DNA from: CAKZNE01 sp002695025
GTDB lineage: Bacteria > Bacteroidota > Bacteroidia > Flavobacteriales > Schleiferiaceae
DNA length: 64,000 bases
Direction: 5' to 3'
Assembly: GCA_913043285.1 (NCBI GenBank)
Contig: CAJWML010000006.1
Span: 115,100-179,099 of the forward strand
Positions 8,914 through 19,076 of the stretch are shown one piece after another (position 1 is the first letter of the stretch; the number at the start of each line of letters is the position of its first letter). The notes below the pieces were generated by a model. It had not been told where the DNA came from and searched no databases. It worked only from the letters and a program-made list of their open reading frames with translations. The translations under genes were made by a program, and so were the position numbers.

Positions 8914-10356
8914 ATGTTGTTGCATCCAAAAACGGGCTGGTATGCGCTGGCGGGCTTAATGATCTTATTCCTGGCCATGCAATTGATTTTGATACAGGCC
9001 GACCCTTCTGTGGACATTTCAACCAGCCGGGGGCCCTTTACTGATGAAGGCCTCAATACCTGCCAGGCCCGTAATTACATCAACCATGGACGTTGGGGTG
9101 TGGAAGAATGTGATAACTTGGTAAAATCTCCTGTCTTTAACCTTTACTTGGCCGGGGTTTTTAAGCTTTTTGGTACTTCACGCATTACAGCAAGGCTGGC
9201 CATTTTGCTAGGAGCCATTGTGGTTTTTATGGTGTTTTCAAAGGTGTTGAACAAGCCCTGGTTAAGCCTGCTCCTTTTGCTCACCGGAGGATTGAATTAT
9301 TTTGTTTTCCAATTCTTTCACTTTTCAATGGTAGAGATCCTGGCGGTCCAGTTTATCTTGCTCAGTATAGCCTATGCTTACCATTTCCTTCATTCCGGAA
9401 GACGGCAGGACCTGATCTTGCATTTCCTGTTCCTCTTTGTTACGGTGTGCCTGAAGATCCAGTTCCTCTACCTGATGGTTTTTCCGGCAGGCGTATTTTT
9501 TCAGTTTTTGAACCATGGTGGTAAAGGCCGGCCGGTAAAGCAAATTGGCCTATCTCTTTTGGGATTGTACATTTTAGCAACAGCGGTTTATATATTGGGC
9601 TGGTATATATGGGTGGCTGATGTTTTTGATAAAGTTCTTTTTAACCAGGTAACCCATCGCTATTCGGGAGACTGGTCCTGGTTAAAAGCGCTGACAGGGA
9701 ATGTGCAAACCTTTTACTTGCGACCGGAGAACTTACCCCTTCTTCTTTTCTTTTGGTTAAGCCTGGTATGGGTGATGGTGAAAAGAAAATCCATCCGGCC
9801 GTCTCATTTCCTGCTTTTATACCTGGCGGGAATTTGGGTGTTGCTGGAGCACCATAAATTAGTTATTCAATGGCTGCCCACGCGTTATGCGTTAAGCTTG
9901 CTCATGGCTATGGCCTTGTGGTGTTCCGTTTTTATCTACGTAGCCTTCAAGAGAGAAGATTCCCTTCTCAGGCGCTGGACAGCTTTGGCAGCTATTATCT
10001 TGGTAGGTTTTCATTCTTTTCAGGTGGGCCATTTAGTGCTAAGTCGTACGTATGATTCAAAAAAGATCATTGATCAATGGGCGGTAAACGATTTCCGGGG
10101 AAGGCCAGTGGCCGGAGTCTGGGCCACCGGTCTGGTATGGAATAATACTGCTTATGTAGTGCCTGTATGGAACGATTTTACGCTCATGCATGGTTTTATG
10201 GAGCACTACAAGCCGGTATTGGTGGTGACGGAAAATGGAGAGGAAGATTCAGGCGGAGCGTTCCGAAATAACGGGTTCATACTGGAAGAACATTACCCGG
10301 TGATCACTGAAGAGCATTACGGAAATTATCATTTATACTTCTACCGTCAACCATAG
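8914..10356 (+). CDS. Membrane glycosyltransferase of the GT-C/ArnT-like class
   Basis: 480 aa integral membrane protein with about ten hydrophobic helices. The first periplasmic loop has the acidic pair FTDEG (near residues 47-51), the position of the catalytic Asp-Glu in GT39/GT83 polyprenyl-phosphate sugar transferases, followed by a conserved-looking ARNYINHGRWG segment. The C-terminal 90 residues form a soluble periplasmic domain. It probably moves a sugar from a lipid carrier to a lipid or protein acceptor outside the membrane. Acceptor and donor are unknown. It stands alone between the secG terminator and groES. Confidence 0.75.
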   Translation: MLLHPKTGWYALAGLMILFLAMQLILIQADPSVDISTSRGPFTDEGLNTCQARNYINHGRWGVEECDNLVKSPVFNLYLAGVFKLFGTSRITARLAILLGAIVVFMVFSKVLNKPWLSLLLLLTGGLNYFVFQFFHFSMVEILAVQFILLSIAYAYHFLHSGRRQDLILHFLFLFVTVCLKIQFLYLMVFPAGVFFQFLNHGGKGRPVKQIGLSLLGLYILATAVYILGWYIWVADVFDKVLFNQVTHRYSGDWSWLKALTGNVQTFYLRPENLPLLLFFWLSLVWVMVKRKSIRPSHFLLLYLAGIWVLLEHHKLVIQWLPTRYALSLLMAMALWCSVFIYVAFKREDSLLRRWTALAAIILVGFHSFQVGHLVLSRTYDSKKIIDQWAVNDFRGRPVAGVWATGLVWNNTAYVVPVWNDFTLMHGFMEHYKPVLVVTENGEEDSGGAFRNNGFILEEHYPVITEEHYGNYHLYFYRQP

Positions 10357-10371
10357 TTTCCTGGCTGTGGA

Positions 10372-10386
10372 GACATTGAAAATGTC
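10372..10386. promoter_or_regulatory. Inverted repeat upstream of groES
   Basis: Perfect 6-bp arms GACATT and AATGTC with a GAA spacer, about 90 bp before the groES ATG; further TGTCAG and CTGACAT motifs follow at 10391-10424. It could be a regulator site for heat-shock control. It is not a CIRCE element, whose arms would be 9 bp (TTAGCACTC). Confidence 0.3.
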
Positions 10387-10405
10387 AGGCTGTCAGTTAA
10401 AGGCC

Positions 10406-10423
10406 TTGGCATACTTTCTGACA
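10406..10423 (+). promoter_or_regulatory. Possible sigma-54-like promoter element of groESL
   Basis: TTGGCATACTTTCTGACA resembles the -24/-12 pattern TGGCAC-N5-TTGC: the GG and the -12 G are correctly spaced, but the invariant C after it is A. No TAnnTTTG box is visible before groES, which makes an alternative sigma factor plausible. Confidence 0.25.
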
Positions 10424-10474
10424 TCAGGGGAGTCATCATAAAAATCAATAGTATAACCCAAAACAAATAACACA

Positions 10475-10756
10475 ATGGCAGATATTAACCTTCGTCCATT
10501 GGCAGACCGGGTTCTGGTAGAACCAAGTGCTGCTGAAACGAAAACCGCTTCTGGTATTATAATTCCCGACACGGCTCAGGAAAAGCCCCAGCAAGGGATT
10601 GTAGTAGCGGTAGGTAACGGCAAAAAAGATGAGCCGATGACCGTAAAAGCGGGTGATCGAGTTCTTTATGGAAAATATGGCGGTACCGAGATCAAGCATG
10701 AAGGAAAAGATTATCTCATCATGCGCGAGTCGGACATTTTTGCCATTCTCGGTTAA
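10475..10756 (+). CDS. groES: Co-chaperonin GroES
   Basis: 93 aa, full-length Hsp10. N-terminal LRPLADRVLVEPSAAE, the mobile loop (KTASGIIIPDTAQEKP, about residues 21-36) and the dome loop are all present. The C-terminal GTEIKHEGKDYLIMRESDIFAIL is typical. Forms the lid of the GroEL folding chamber; groEL follows after 46 bp in the same transcript. Confidence 0.98.
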   Translation: MADINLRPLADRVLVEPSAAETKTASGIIIPDTAQEKPQQGIVVAVGNGKKDEPMTVKAGDRVLYGKYGGTEIKHEGKDYLIMRESDIFAILG

Positions 10757-10802
10757 TTCATTCAAACCATTTTCAAAATCTTAAAACGATACAAATAAAA
10801 TC

Positions 10803-12440
<1,638 letters not shown>

Positions 12441-12466
12441 TTACAACACATTCTAATTATAGGAAA

Positions 12467-12495
12467 CCCGGCAGCTATGGCTGCCGGGTTTTTTT
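12467..12495 (+). terminator. Intrinsic terminator after groEL
   Basis: Perfect 9-bp arms CCCGGCAGC and GCTGCCGGG with a TATG loop, then seven T. The T-run also supplies the TTTG box of the next promoter. Confidence 0.95.
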
Positions 12496-12523
12496 GTGCG
12501 TAGCGGTCTTCAACCTATATTTG
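12493..12523 (+). promoter_or_regulatory. Bacteroidota promoter (TTTG-N19-TATATTTG)
   Basis: TTTG at 12493-12496 and TATATTTG at 12516-12523 are exactly 19 bp apart, a consensus housekeeping promoter. It starts a new transcript 18 bp before ATG 12541 and so decides that start against an upstream GTG at 12496. Confidence 0.8.
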
Positions 12524-12540
12524 TGAAAACCTATAACTGT

Positions 12541-13479
12541 ATGTTCAAATATCTGGCCTTTGTGCTTTTAGTAGGTATGGCCTTTCAGGTTGATGCCCAG
12601 CGTTACAACAATCCTCAAACCTACTTCCGGAAATTTCAGAACGAGAACCGTAAGTTGCGGATCAAGAATTTGCGTTACCTGAAATCATCATTGCGCTCTA
12701 CCGATGAACGCAGAGTGGCCAAATACCGTGAAATGGTATTGGAGCAAGCTAAGGAAAGCCAGCAAGCTGTAGAAAGACTGGGGCCTTATGAGGACTATGA
12801 TATTCTTCAGAAAGAGTACATCAAATCCCTGCAGATGTATATCGATGCTTTTGCTAATAATTTTGGGGTGGCTGAAGAGCTGAATAAGGGTCGTTACAAT
12901 TCCTATGAAGATCTGAAAAAATACTACGATGCCGTAACCAAGGCAGAGGGCCAGATGCTGGATGCTGCCTATCGTATACAACAAGCCGAAGAACACTTTG
13001 CGAAGACCTACTATCTTACCATTACGCGTGATGAGGAGATGGAAGAAGAGTACCGCATGTTGGATGAGGTAACCCTTTACACCCGGGATATGACCTTGTC
13101 CTTTTTCCGGGTAGATGCCGAGGTGCGTAAGTACCTTAAAACGGTTGAAGTGGGTGGTACAGATAGCCTCAGCACCATTGTAGGGGATATGAGGGCGGCC
13201 TATAATGAATCCAAAAAAGAGGTGGAGGAGTATGCTGATTTTGACGGGAGAAAGGTACTCTTTAATGAAATGGAGGATTACCTGGAAGAGATACGAGTGG
13301 AACTAGATGAAAACCTTCCGGAGCTTACCGAGAACCTTCAGAATAAATTCCTCAGCGAAGATGAATTCGAAGATACACAGCGCGAACTGGAACGTTTCAT
13401 AAAGCGTCATAAATACCGAGTGGAGGACTTCTTTGAAACCCAAGCCGACCTTATAGAATATTACATTCCCGAAGATTAG
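12541..13479 (+). CDS. Exported coiled-coil protein of unknown function
   Basis: 313 aa from ATG 12541; an in-frame GTG 45 bp upstream lies within the promoter and is rejected. Signal peptide 1-20 ends in VDAQ. The mature protein is almost wholly helical and highly charged, with long heptad-like stretches (EEYRMLDEVTLYTRDM; ENLPELTENLQNKFLSEDEF). No transmembrane segment or enzyme motif. Probably a periplasmic or surface helical protein. The SanA-like gene follows 2 bp after its stop, so they form a small operon. Confidence 0.85.
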   Translation: MFKYLAFVLLVGMAFQVDAQRYNNPQTYFRKFQNENRKLRIKNLRYLKSSLRSTDERRVAKYREMVLEQAKESQQAVERLGPYEDYDILQKEYIKSLQMYIDAFANNFGVAEELNKGRYNSYEDLKKYYDAVTKAEGQMLDAAYRIQQAEEHFAKTYYLTITRDEEMEEEYRMLDEVTLYTRDMTLSFFRVDAEVRKYLKTVEVGGTDSLSTIVGDMRAAYNESKKEVEEYADFDGRKVLFNEMEDYLEEIRVELDENLPELTENLQNKFLSEDEFEDTQRELERFIKRHKYRVEDFFETQADLIEYYIPED

Positions 13480-13481
13480 CG

Positions 13482-14117
13482 GTGCGCAGAGTAGTTCGCT
13501 GGTTCATGGTTTTAGCAGTTCTGCTGGCCATCATTTGCTGGATAACCTATTCTGGAGTATCCTCTTTTGCCCAACCCTATATCAGCAGTACTATGGATGA
13601 CCTCCCTGCGCAGAAAGTGGGTTTGATGTTGGGGACCAGTCCCAGGCTTTCAGGTGGCCGTCCCAATCTCTATTTTACCTACCGAGTGCAAGCTGCCACA
13701 GATCTGTATGAGCAGGGTAAAATAGAGTATATCCTGGTGAGCGGTGACAACCGTAAGAAGGAATACAATGAACCCAGGGCTATGCGCGATGCCCTTATCA
13801 AAAAGGGAATTTCCGAAGACCATATCATCCTGGATTATGCCGGCTTCCGGACCTTTGATTCCATGATCAGGGCAGAAAAAGTGTTTGGGCAGGATAGCTT
13901 TATAGTTATATCACAGCCCTTTCATAATGAACGCGCGGTTTTCATTGCCCGTAAATCGGGTATCGAGGCCTATGGGTTCAATGCCCGTGACGTTGACGTA
14001 GCGGCTGGTTTCAAAACTAAGTTGAGAGAAGTGGGTGCACGGGTTAAAATGATCCTTGATATCTATGTGCTTCATACTGAGCCTAAATTCCTGGGTGATC
14101 CGGTTATAATTCCATAG
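13482..14117 (+). CDS. SanA/YdcF-like DUF218 membrane protein
   Basis: 211 aa from GTG 13482. One N-terminal helix (about 7-25) anchors a periplasmic DUF218 domain: GTSPRLSGGRPN near 48-59, VSGDNRKKEYNEPRAM near 87-102, then SQPFHNERAVFIARK. In Escherichia coli SanA of this family supports envelope barrier function at high temperature; the biochemical activity is not settled. Translated right after the helical exported protein. Confidence 0.88.
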   Translation: MRRVVRWFMVLAVLLAIICWITYSGVSSFAQPYISSTMDDLPAQKVGLMLGTSPRLSGGRPNLYFTYRVQAATDLYEQGKIEYILVSGDNRKKEYNEPRAMRDALIKKGISEDHIILDYAGFRTFDSMIRAEKVFGQDSFIVISQPFHNERAVFIARKSGIEAYGFNARDVDVAAGFKTKLREVGARVKMILDIYVLHTEPKFLGDPVIIP

Positions 14118-14165
14118 ACAGGCAACTTCTGAGCCGCTTTCTGCATCTGGAATTAAAAGACTAAT

Positions 14166-15002
14166 ATGAAAATCTCAATTCCCTCTTTAATGATCATAAT
14201 GGCAGTGGGCCTGGCTTCCTGCCGTAAGGATAACTCGAATTCCTGTATTGATCAGGAACTATTGAAGCAAGGTAACGTAATTGATTGTACAGCAGAATAT
14301 GACCCGGTGTGTGGCTGTGATGGTAATACCTATCCCAATGAGTGTATAGCCAAATTTCAGAATGGTGTAAAGTACTTTACCAAAGGAGCCTGCGGGTGTA
14401 AATACCCGTATTCCGGGATCGTAAGGGATCTTACCGGACTGGACGGATGCGGAGAGGTGATACAGCTTCTGGATGGCAGTTACCTGGAAGTGGCTTCCCT
14501 GCCGAACGGCTTTACATTGGAAACCGGTCAGGATCTGGAGTTTGATTACATGGAGCGGACCGACCTGGCTTCCATTTGTATGGCAGGTAAAATTGTGGAC
14601 ATCACTTGTGTTCGTGCTATTAACGCCTGTGTTCCTATATTGGAGAGAGGCGCCCTGGACTCCATGGCCACCCATAAAGATCCTATTTTCATCAATTCTG
14701 CATCTATTGTGCAGGACTGCCTTTACATTAATTTCAGTTATAGCGGTGGTTGCGCGGAGCATGATGTACGCCTGGTGAAAACACTGCCCTGGTGTGGAAC
14801 TCCGCCCTTACCGCCCGCTGAGCTGGTATTGGAACACGAGGCGCATGGCGATGCTTGCCAGGCGTATATTACCAAAACCAAGAGCTTTGACCTGACCGGC
14901 TTACAGGAGTATGGAACGCACTCGGTAGAGTTCTTCCTTACCAACTCCCAGGCATCCTATAACGAGAAGTTTATTTACAACTATCCGCACGTTCAGAATT
15001 AA
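14166..15002 (+). CDS. Lipoprotein with Kazal-type inhibitor domain
   Basis: 278 aa. Signal peptide with lipobox GLAS-Cys19. A Kazal-like domain spans about residues 41-77 and has the expected spacing: YDPVCGCDGNTY, NEC, then GACG. Such domains inhibit serine proteases or bind ligands. The remaining 190 residues hold further cysteines (VDITC, INAC, DC, GGC, WCG, DAC) and a beta-rich domain around SYSGGCAEHDVRLV. Surface-exposed and possibly protective against foreign proteases (inference). A long hairpin terminator follows. Confidence 0.85.
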   Translation: MKISIPSLMIIMAVGLASCRKDNSNSCIDQELLKQGNVIDCTAEYDPVCGCDGNTYPNECIAKFQNGVKYFTKGACGCKYPYSGIVRDLTGLDGCGEVIQLLDGSYLEVASLPNGFTLETGQDLEFDYMERTDLASICMAGKIVDITCVRAINACVPILERGALDSMATHKDPIFINSASIVQDCLYINFSYSGGCAEHDVRLVKTLPWCGTPPLPPAELVLEHEAHGDACQAYITKTKSFDLTGLQEYGTHSVEFFLTNSQASYNEKFIYNYPHVQN

Positions 15003-15020
15003 AATATAGGACAAATAGCG

Positions 15021-15068
15021 TATGAGGCTATTGGTGTCAATATGATACCTTTAGCCTCATATTTTTTT
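15021..15068 (+). terminator. Long hairpin with T-tract, ending 3 bp before a start codon
   Basis: Outer arms TATGAGGCTA (15021-15030) and TAGCCTCATA (15052-15061), an internal TT/TT bulge, inner arms GGTGTCA and TGATACC with an ATA loop, then seven T. It should terminate the Kazal lipoprotein transcript. The T-tract ends at 15068 and the next gene's ATG is at 15072. Confidence 0.85.
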
Positions 15069-15071
15069 GGA

Positions 15072-15716
15072 ATGTTACGAATCCTTATTGCCGAAGATAA
15101 CACCCGCATAGCCCGTTCCTTGATGGAAAAGCTGGAGCTTTTTGAGGACCTTAAGGTGAAGGGGTGGGAGCTGAATGGAAGTACACTTCTGAACCACCTG
15201 GAGCGTAATTCCGGTGTGGAGGTGGTTCTCATGGATATCAATATGCCGGTTTTGAACGGCATAGAAACCACTCGTGAGGTAAAGCGCCTGTACCCCCATA
15301 TAAAGGTGATCATGAGCACCGTATTTGATGAGGAACACTACATTTTTGAAGCTATACTGGCGGGGGCCAACGGCTACCTTTTAAAGGATGAACGTCCTGA
15401 AAAACTATACGATTCCATCCGTGAAGTGATGGATGGCGGAGCGCCCATGTCTTCCAGTGTGGCCAGAAAAGCCCTGAACATGATCCGCTATCAGCGGGAA
15501 CACTATTCACAACCGGCCGAGGAGTACAATCTTACCAGGCGGGAAACCGAGATACTGGAACAGCTGGCTACGGGCATCAATTACAACCAGATTGCTGAAA
15601 ACCTATACATCAGCTCCGGAACGGTGCGGAAGCACATCGAGAACATCTACCAGAAACTACAGGTACACAATAAGATGGAAGCCGTGCAGTTGGCGTTGAA
15701 AAATCGTCTTATCTAA
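15072..15716 (+). CDS. NarL/LuxR-family response regulator
   Basis: 215 aa. ATG 15072 gives the canonical receiver start MLRILIAEDN; an in-frame ATG at 15042 would add ten hydrophobic residues encoded by the hairpin and is rejected. Receiver domain 1-120 with phosphoacceptor Asp55 (VVLMDINMP) and conserved Lys in LLKDE. The LuxR-type helix-turn-helix (about 150-210) reads LTRRETEILEQLATG and GTVRKHIENIYQKL. No cognate kinase is adjacent. The start lies directly after a terminator-like hairpin, so its own transcript must begin within or just after that hairpin. Confidence 0.93.
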   Translation: MLRILIAEDNTRIARSLMEKLELFEDLKVKGWELNGSTLLNHLERNSGVEVVLMDINMPVLNGIETTREVKRLYPHIKVIMSTVFDEEHYIFEAILAGANGYLLKDERPEKLYDSIREVMDGGAPMSSSVARKALNMIRYQREHYSQPAEEYNLTRRETEILEQLATGINYNQIAENLYISSGTVRKHIENIYQKLQVHNKMEAVQLALKNRLI

Positions 15717-15815
15717 TTCTCACCACATTTTTATTTTTTGATCATAATACTTAACCGTTTGGTGATCAGTAGCATCTTTTTTATTTTGTAAATTTATTTA
15801 TATTATAAACTTAAT

Positions 15816-15823
15816 TACATTTG
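15816..15823 (+). promoter_or_regulatory. -7 box (TACATTTG) of the outer-membrane protein gene
   Basis: TACATTTG matches TAnnTTTG, 75 bp before ATG 15898. The best upstream TTTG is 27 bp away, longer than usual. The rest of the 180-bp gap is A/T-rich and has two TGATCA motifs 19 bp apart. Confidence 0.4.
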
Positions 15824-15897
15824 GTGCGCTTTAGGAAAGTATATCACTTTAGAAAGCAATGTAACAGTATGATAAGCACTAATTTAATTTCAATACC

Positions 15898-16446
15898 ATG
15901 AAGAAACTATTTCAATTTATACTACCCGGAATTTTGCTGATCGGCTTCAGCATGAATTTGAAAGCCCAGGAAGGTGGGATCAGCAATAAGCTTGCTTTAG
16001 GCTTTGAACTTACCCAGATCCAACGTGATTTTGGGGTAGGGATGAATTTAGCCAGTCCTTATTTCCTTTATGATAACGTGGCCATCAGGGTCAGGGGTAA
16101 TATGATGTTCTACGAACATATTGATGAAGGAGAGTTTACCTGGACTCCTTATTCCAACTTCACCATTGGTTTAGTGGGCAGCGGGGTCACAATTGCTGAT
16201 GCTATCCGCTTATACGGTGAGGGAGGTCTCATAGGGCTGATTCCCTCCAGTACTTTTTCTTCTGAGGATATTTCCTTGGGCGGATACGGCTTATTTGGCT
16301 TTGAGTTCTATTTCTGTGAGACAGCCAACTACTTCATAGAAATAGGAGGAGCCGGAACCAGTGCTACGGCTGATAAACTTCCTGCCAGGCCTATTTACTC
16401 CAATGGTTTTATGATCAACGTTGGCTTCAGGTTCCACTTCCAATAA
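15898..16446 (+). CDS. Outer-membrane beta-barrel protein
   Basis: 182 aa. Signal peptide 1-24 ending LKAQ, then alternating hydrophobic/polar strands with aromatic girdles and a C-terminal strand ending in Phe (VGFRFHF-Gln), consistent with an eight-stranded porin-family barrel. No specific family or function recognised. Its own promoter precedes it; it converges with the yqeY gene. Confidence 0.8.
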   Translation: MKKLFQFILPGILLIGFSMNLKAQEGGISNKLALGFELTQIQRDFGVGMNLASPYFLYDNVAIRVRGNMMFYEHIDEGEFTWTPYSNFTIGLVGSGVTIADAIRLYGEGGLIGLIPSSTFSSEDISLGGYGLFGFEFYFCETANYFIEIGGAGTSATADKLPARPIYSNGFMINVGFRFHFQ

Positions 16447-16470
16447 AGCAGGTGGAACCAACCGATGTGC

Positions 16471-16920
16471 TTAACCCAGTAGCTCCTTGGTTTTGGCCGA
16501 GATAGTTTTCCCATCCGCTTTACCGGCCAGTTCCTTGGAGGCAACACCCATTATTTTACCCATATCCTGGGGGCCTTTGACATCCAGGCGAACGATGAGT
16601 TCCTGTAAGTAAGCTTTGAGTTCGGCTTCGTCCATTTGTTTGGGCAGGAAGCCCTCTATAACTTCCAGTTGAGCGCGTTCTTCCCCGGCAAGGTCTTCGC
16701 GTCCCTGCTGCTCATATATTTCCAGTGAGTCCTTGCGTTGTTTTTGAAGGCGCTGTAGGATCTTGAGTTCATCAGCATCAGAAAGTTCTGCGCCACCACC
16801 TTTTTCGGTATTGGCCAGCAAAATAGCCGATTTGATGCTACGCAAGGCTTCCAGGCGTACTTTGTCCTTGGCTTTCATAGCCGCTTTCATTTCCTCGCCA
16901 ATATTCTGTGATAAACTCAT
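16471..16920 (-). CDS. GatB/YqeY domain protein
   Basis: 149 aa stand-alone YqeY, related to the tail domain of the GatB amidotransferase subunit. ATG 16920 gives MSLSQNIGEEMKAAMKAKD, the family start; eight upstream codons are rejected. The helical core LEALRSIKSAIL and the C-terminal GKADGKTISAKTKELL are present. The molecular role is unproven, perhaps tRNA-linked. It follows ftsZ, as in many Bacteroidota, but a strong palindromic terminator lies between them. Confidence 0.9.
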   Translation of the reverse strand: MSLSQNIGEEMKAAMKAKDKVRLEALRSIKSAILLANTEKGGGAELSDADELKILQRLQKQRKDSLEIYEQQGREDLAGEERAQLEVIEGFLPKQMDEAELKAYLQELIVRLDVKGPQDMGKIMGVASKELAGKADGKTISAKTKELLG

Positions 16921-16986
16921 GATTATGATATTATTTAAGGCCAAAGGTAAGCAGAGGGGGAGGTGTTTTGCAAGTTGTGAAGGGGT

Positions 16987-17020
16987 ATAAAAAACGCCCC
17001 GGGAATATTCCCGGGGCGCA
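16987..17020 (-). terminator. Terminator of the dcw cluster after ftsZ
   Basis: A perfect 24-bp palindrome at 16995-17018 (CGCCCCGGGAAT and its complement). On the minus strand it is followed by six T, directly downstream of the ftsZ stop at 17041. Very GC-rich against its surroundings. It should end or strongly attenuate the division operon before yqeY. Confidence 0.9.
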
Positions 17021-17040
17021 GCTTGAAGAAACTACTTGTG

Positions 17041-19062
17041 TTAGTCTACATTATCGTGTAAAAAGCTGTTATTGGTCTTGATCTGGCTGCCATCTTCACT
17101 ATCGTCAATGCTGAAGCGGCTGATCCGGCCCTCACGGCTGTAATTTTCATTCTCTATGCTTACTCCCTGTCGCTTATAGGCGGGCTCGTTATCGGCCTCG
17201 TCAACCGAGAAGGGGTGGTTCTTAAAACGGTAGTTAAAGGCCTTGAGCTTGGCTCTCCTTTCATCCGCTTTAAGGCGCATGCTTTCCTCAATGGTGCTGT
17301 CCATAGGTGAGTTGTTACCTGAATTTTTGGACGTATTGTCCTCACCGGAGGCGGAAACCTGTTTTACCTCAAAACGCAGGTCTTCATCTTCTTCTTCCCG
17401 GGTTTCCACCTTTTTGGCTTCGGGCTTGGATTCTTCCCTGCGCTCACGGCCAGCTGATTTCAGTTGTTGCTCCAGGTGAAGGTAATCTTCCAGGGAGTAA
17501 CGAATGGTTTCGGGTTTCTTTTCCTCAGGTCGGGGCTTTTCTTCCGCTGCAGGCAGCTCAGTTTCCTGTTGTGCCTGTGGTTCGGGTTGTCTTTCCTCTT
17601 CTTTTTTAGGAAGTTCCATTTCGAACTCTGCCTCAGGAGCCTTTTCTTCATCCACGTCACCGATGGAGAAGACCGGTTCATTGATCTCTTCTTCGGGTTC
17701 TTCTGTTTCAGAAATTTCCTGCTCACTGGCTTCCATTTCCTCGAGGGTGTCGTCTTCCAACTCAAAGGTGGTGATCTCCTCCTCCATCATTTCATCGTCC
17801 ACATCTGCTGCACCTAACGGAATTTCAGGTTCGGCTTCCGCAATAGTGTCTTCTTCATTACCGTATTCGTCTTCGGTATCAAAGTCAAAGAGGTTTACCT
17901 GCTCCTTTTTCTTTTTTTCTTCCTTTTCGGTTTTAGCGAGGGCACTACTGATGATATCATCTTCATCTTCTGTGTCATGCTGTATAGGCTTATTGTAAAC
18001 CGAGGTGCTTACTGCCTGTTCGTCCTCCAGGGTATGCACTACTTTCTGGGGCTCTCTCCCGATTACCTGCACCTGTTGATCAGGAGCAAAACCGGTGGCT
18101 ACAATGGTTACAGCAATATCTTTTCCAAGACTTTCGTCTTCACCAATACCCATGATGATGTTGGCGCTTCCTCCGGCTTCAGCCTGGATGTGATCGTTGA
18201 TCTCGCCTATCTCGTCAATGGTAATCTCTTCCTGGCCGGAAACGATCAGCAGCAGTACATTTTTCGCTCCCTTGATGTGGTTATCGTTGAGCAGGGGAGA
18301 GTCCAGGGCCGCTGCAATGGCCTCGCTGGCGCGGTTGTCACCTGAAGCGGTAGCGGATCCCATGATGGCAGTTCCGCTGTTGGCCAGTACGGTACGCGCA
18401 TCGCGAAGGTCAATGTTGGTGGTGTAGTGATGGGTTATTACCTCGGCAATACCACGGGCAGCGGTGGCCAGTACTTCGTCCGCTTTGGCAAACCCGGCTT
18501 TAAAGCCGAGGTTACCGTATACCTCGCGTAATTTATTGTTGTTGATAACGATCAGTGAGTCCACGTTACTACGCAGGGATTCCACTCCTTTTTCGGCCTG
18601 CTGTTTACGGTTGTTCCCTTCAAAGAGGAAAGGCATGGTAACGATTCCCACGGTGAGTACGCCCATCTCCTTGGCGGCCCTGGCAATGATAGGTGCCGCC
18701 CCGGTTCCGGTACCACCGCCCATACCGGCAGTGATAAACACCATTTTGGTATTGGTTTCCAGCAGGCTTTTGATCTCCTGAATGCTTTCCTGGGCGGATT
18801 GCTCACCTACCTCGGGGTTTGCGCCTGCGCCTAAACCTTCGGTAAGGGTTACCCCCAGCTGTATTTTGTTAGGCACGGGGCTGTTGCTCAAGGCCTGAGC
18901 ATCCGTATTGCATACCGCAAAGTCTACTCCGCGAATACCCATGCTAAACATGTGGTTTACAGCATTACTTCCTCCTCCTCCAACGCCTATCACTTTGATG
19001 ACAGATGACTGGTTTTTAGGCAAGTCAAATGAAATAGTGTCATTTTGATTCTGGTCGCTCAT
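17041..19062 (-). CDS. ftsZ: Cell division GTPase FtsZ, long acidic linker
   Basis: 673 aa; tubulin-like GTPase forming the Z ring. The globular part (about 1-330) has GVGGGGSNAVNHM at the N-terminus and the tubulin signature GGGTGTGAAP near 111-120. Then comes a roughly 300-residue Glu/Pro-rich linker that nearly doubles the usual length of 380-400. The last 10 residues, NNSFLHDNVD, form the conserved Bacteroidota C-terminal peptide for partner binding (FtsA). Last dcw gene before the palindromic terminator; 14 bp after ftsA. Confidence 0.98.
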   Translation of the reverse strand: MSDQNQNDTISFDLPKNQSSVIKVIGVGGGGSNAVNHMFSMGIRGVDFAVCNTDAQALSNSPVPNKIQLGVTLTEGLGAGANPEVGEQSAQESIQEIKSLLETNTKMVFITAGMGGGTGTGAAPIIARAAKEMGVLTVGIVTMPFLFEGNNRKQQAEKGVESLRSNVDSLIVINNNKLREVYGNLGFKAGFAKADEVLATAARGIAEVITHHYTTNIDLRDARTVLANSGTAIMGSATASGDNRASEAIAAALDSPLLNDNHIKGAKNVLLLIVSGQEEITIDEIGEINDHIQAEAGGSANIIMGIGEDESLGKDIAVTIVATGFAPDQQVQVIGREPQKVVHTLEDEQAVSTSVYNKPIQHDTEDEDDIISSALAKTEKEEKKKKEQVNLFDFDTEDEYGNEEDTIAEAEPEIPLGAADVDDEMMEEEITTFELEDDTLEEMEASEQEISETEEPEEEINEPVFSIGDVDEEKAPEAEFEMELPKKEEERQPEPQAQQETELPAAEEKPRPEEKKPETIRYSLEDYLHLEQQLKSAGRERREESKPEAKKVETREEEDEDLRFEVKQVSASGEDNTSKNSGNNSPMDSTIEESMRLKADERRAKLKAFNYRFKNHPFSVDEADNEPAYKRQGVSIENENYSREGRISRFSIDDSEDGSQIKTNNSFLHDNVD

Positions 19063-19076
19063 ATTCAGGTCTGTTT

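Noticed and set aside
15717..15897. Possible small RNA in the gap before the barrel gene
   Set aside because: Only A/T-rich sequence, two TGATCA motifs and a promoter box; no stable hairpin with T-run.
17464..17998. Two overlapping plus-strand ORFs (117 and 164 aa) across ftsZ
   Set aside because: Ser- and Phe-rich products caused by the acidic low-complexity linker of ftsZ on the other strand.
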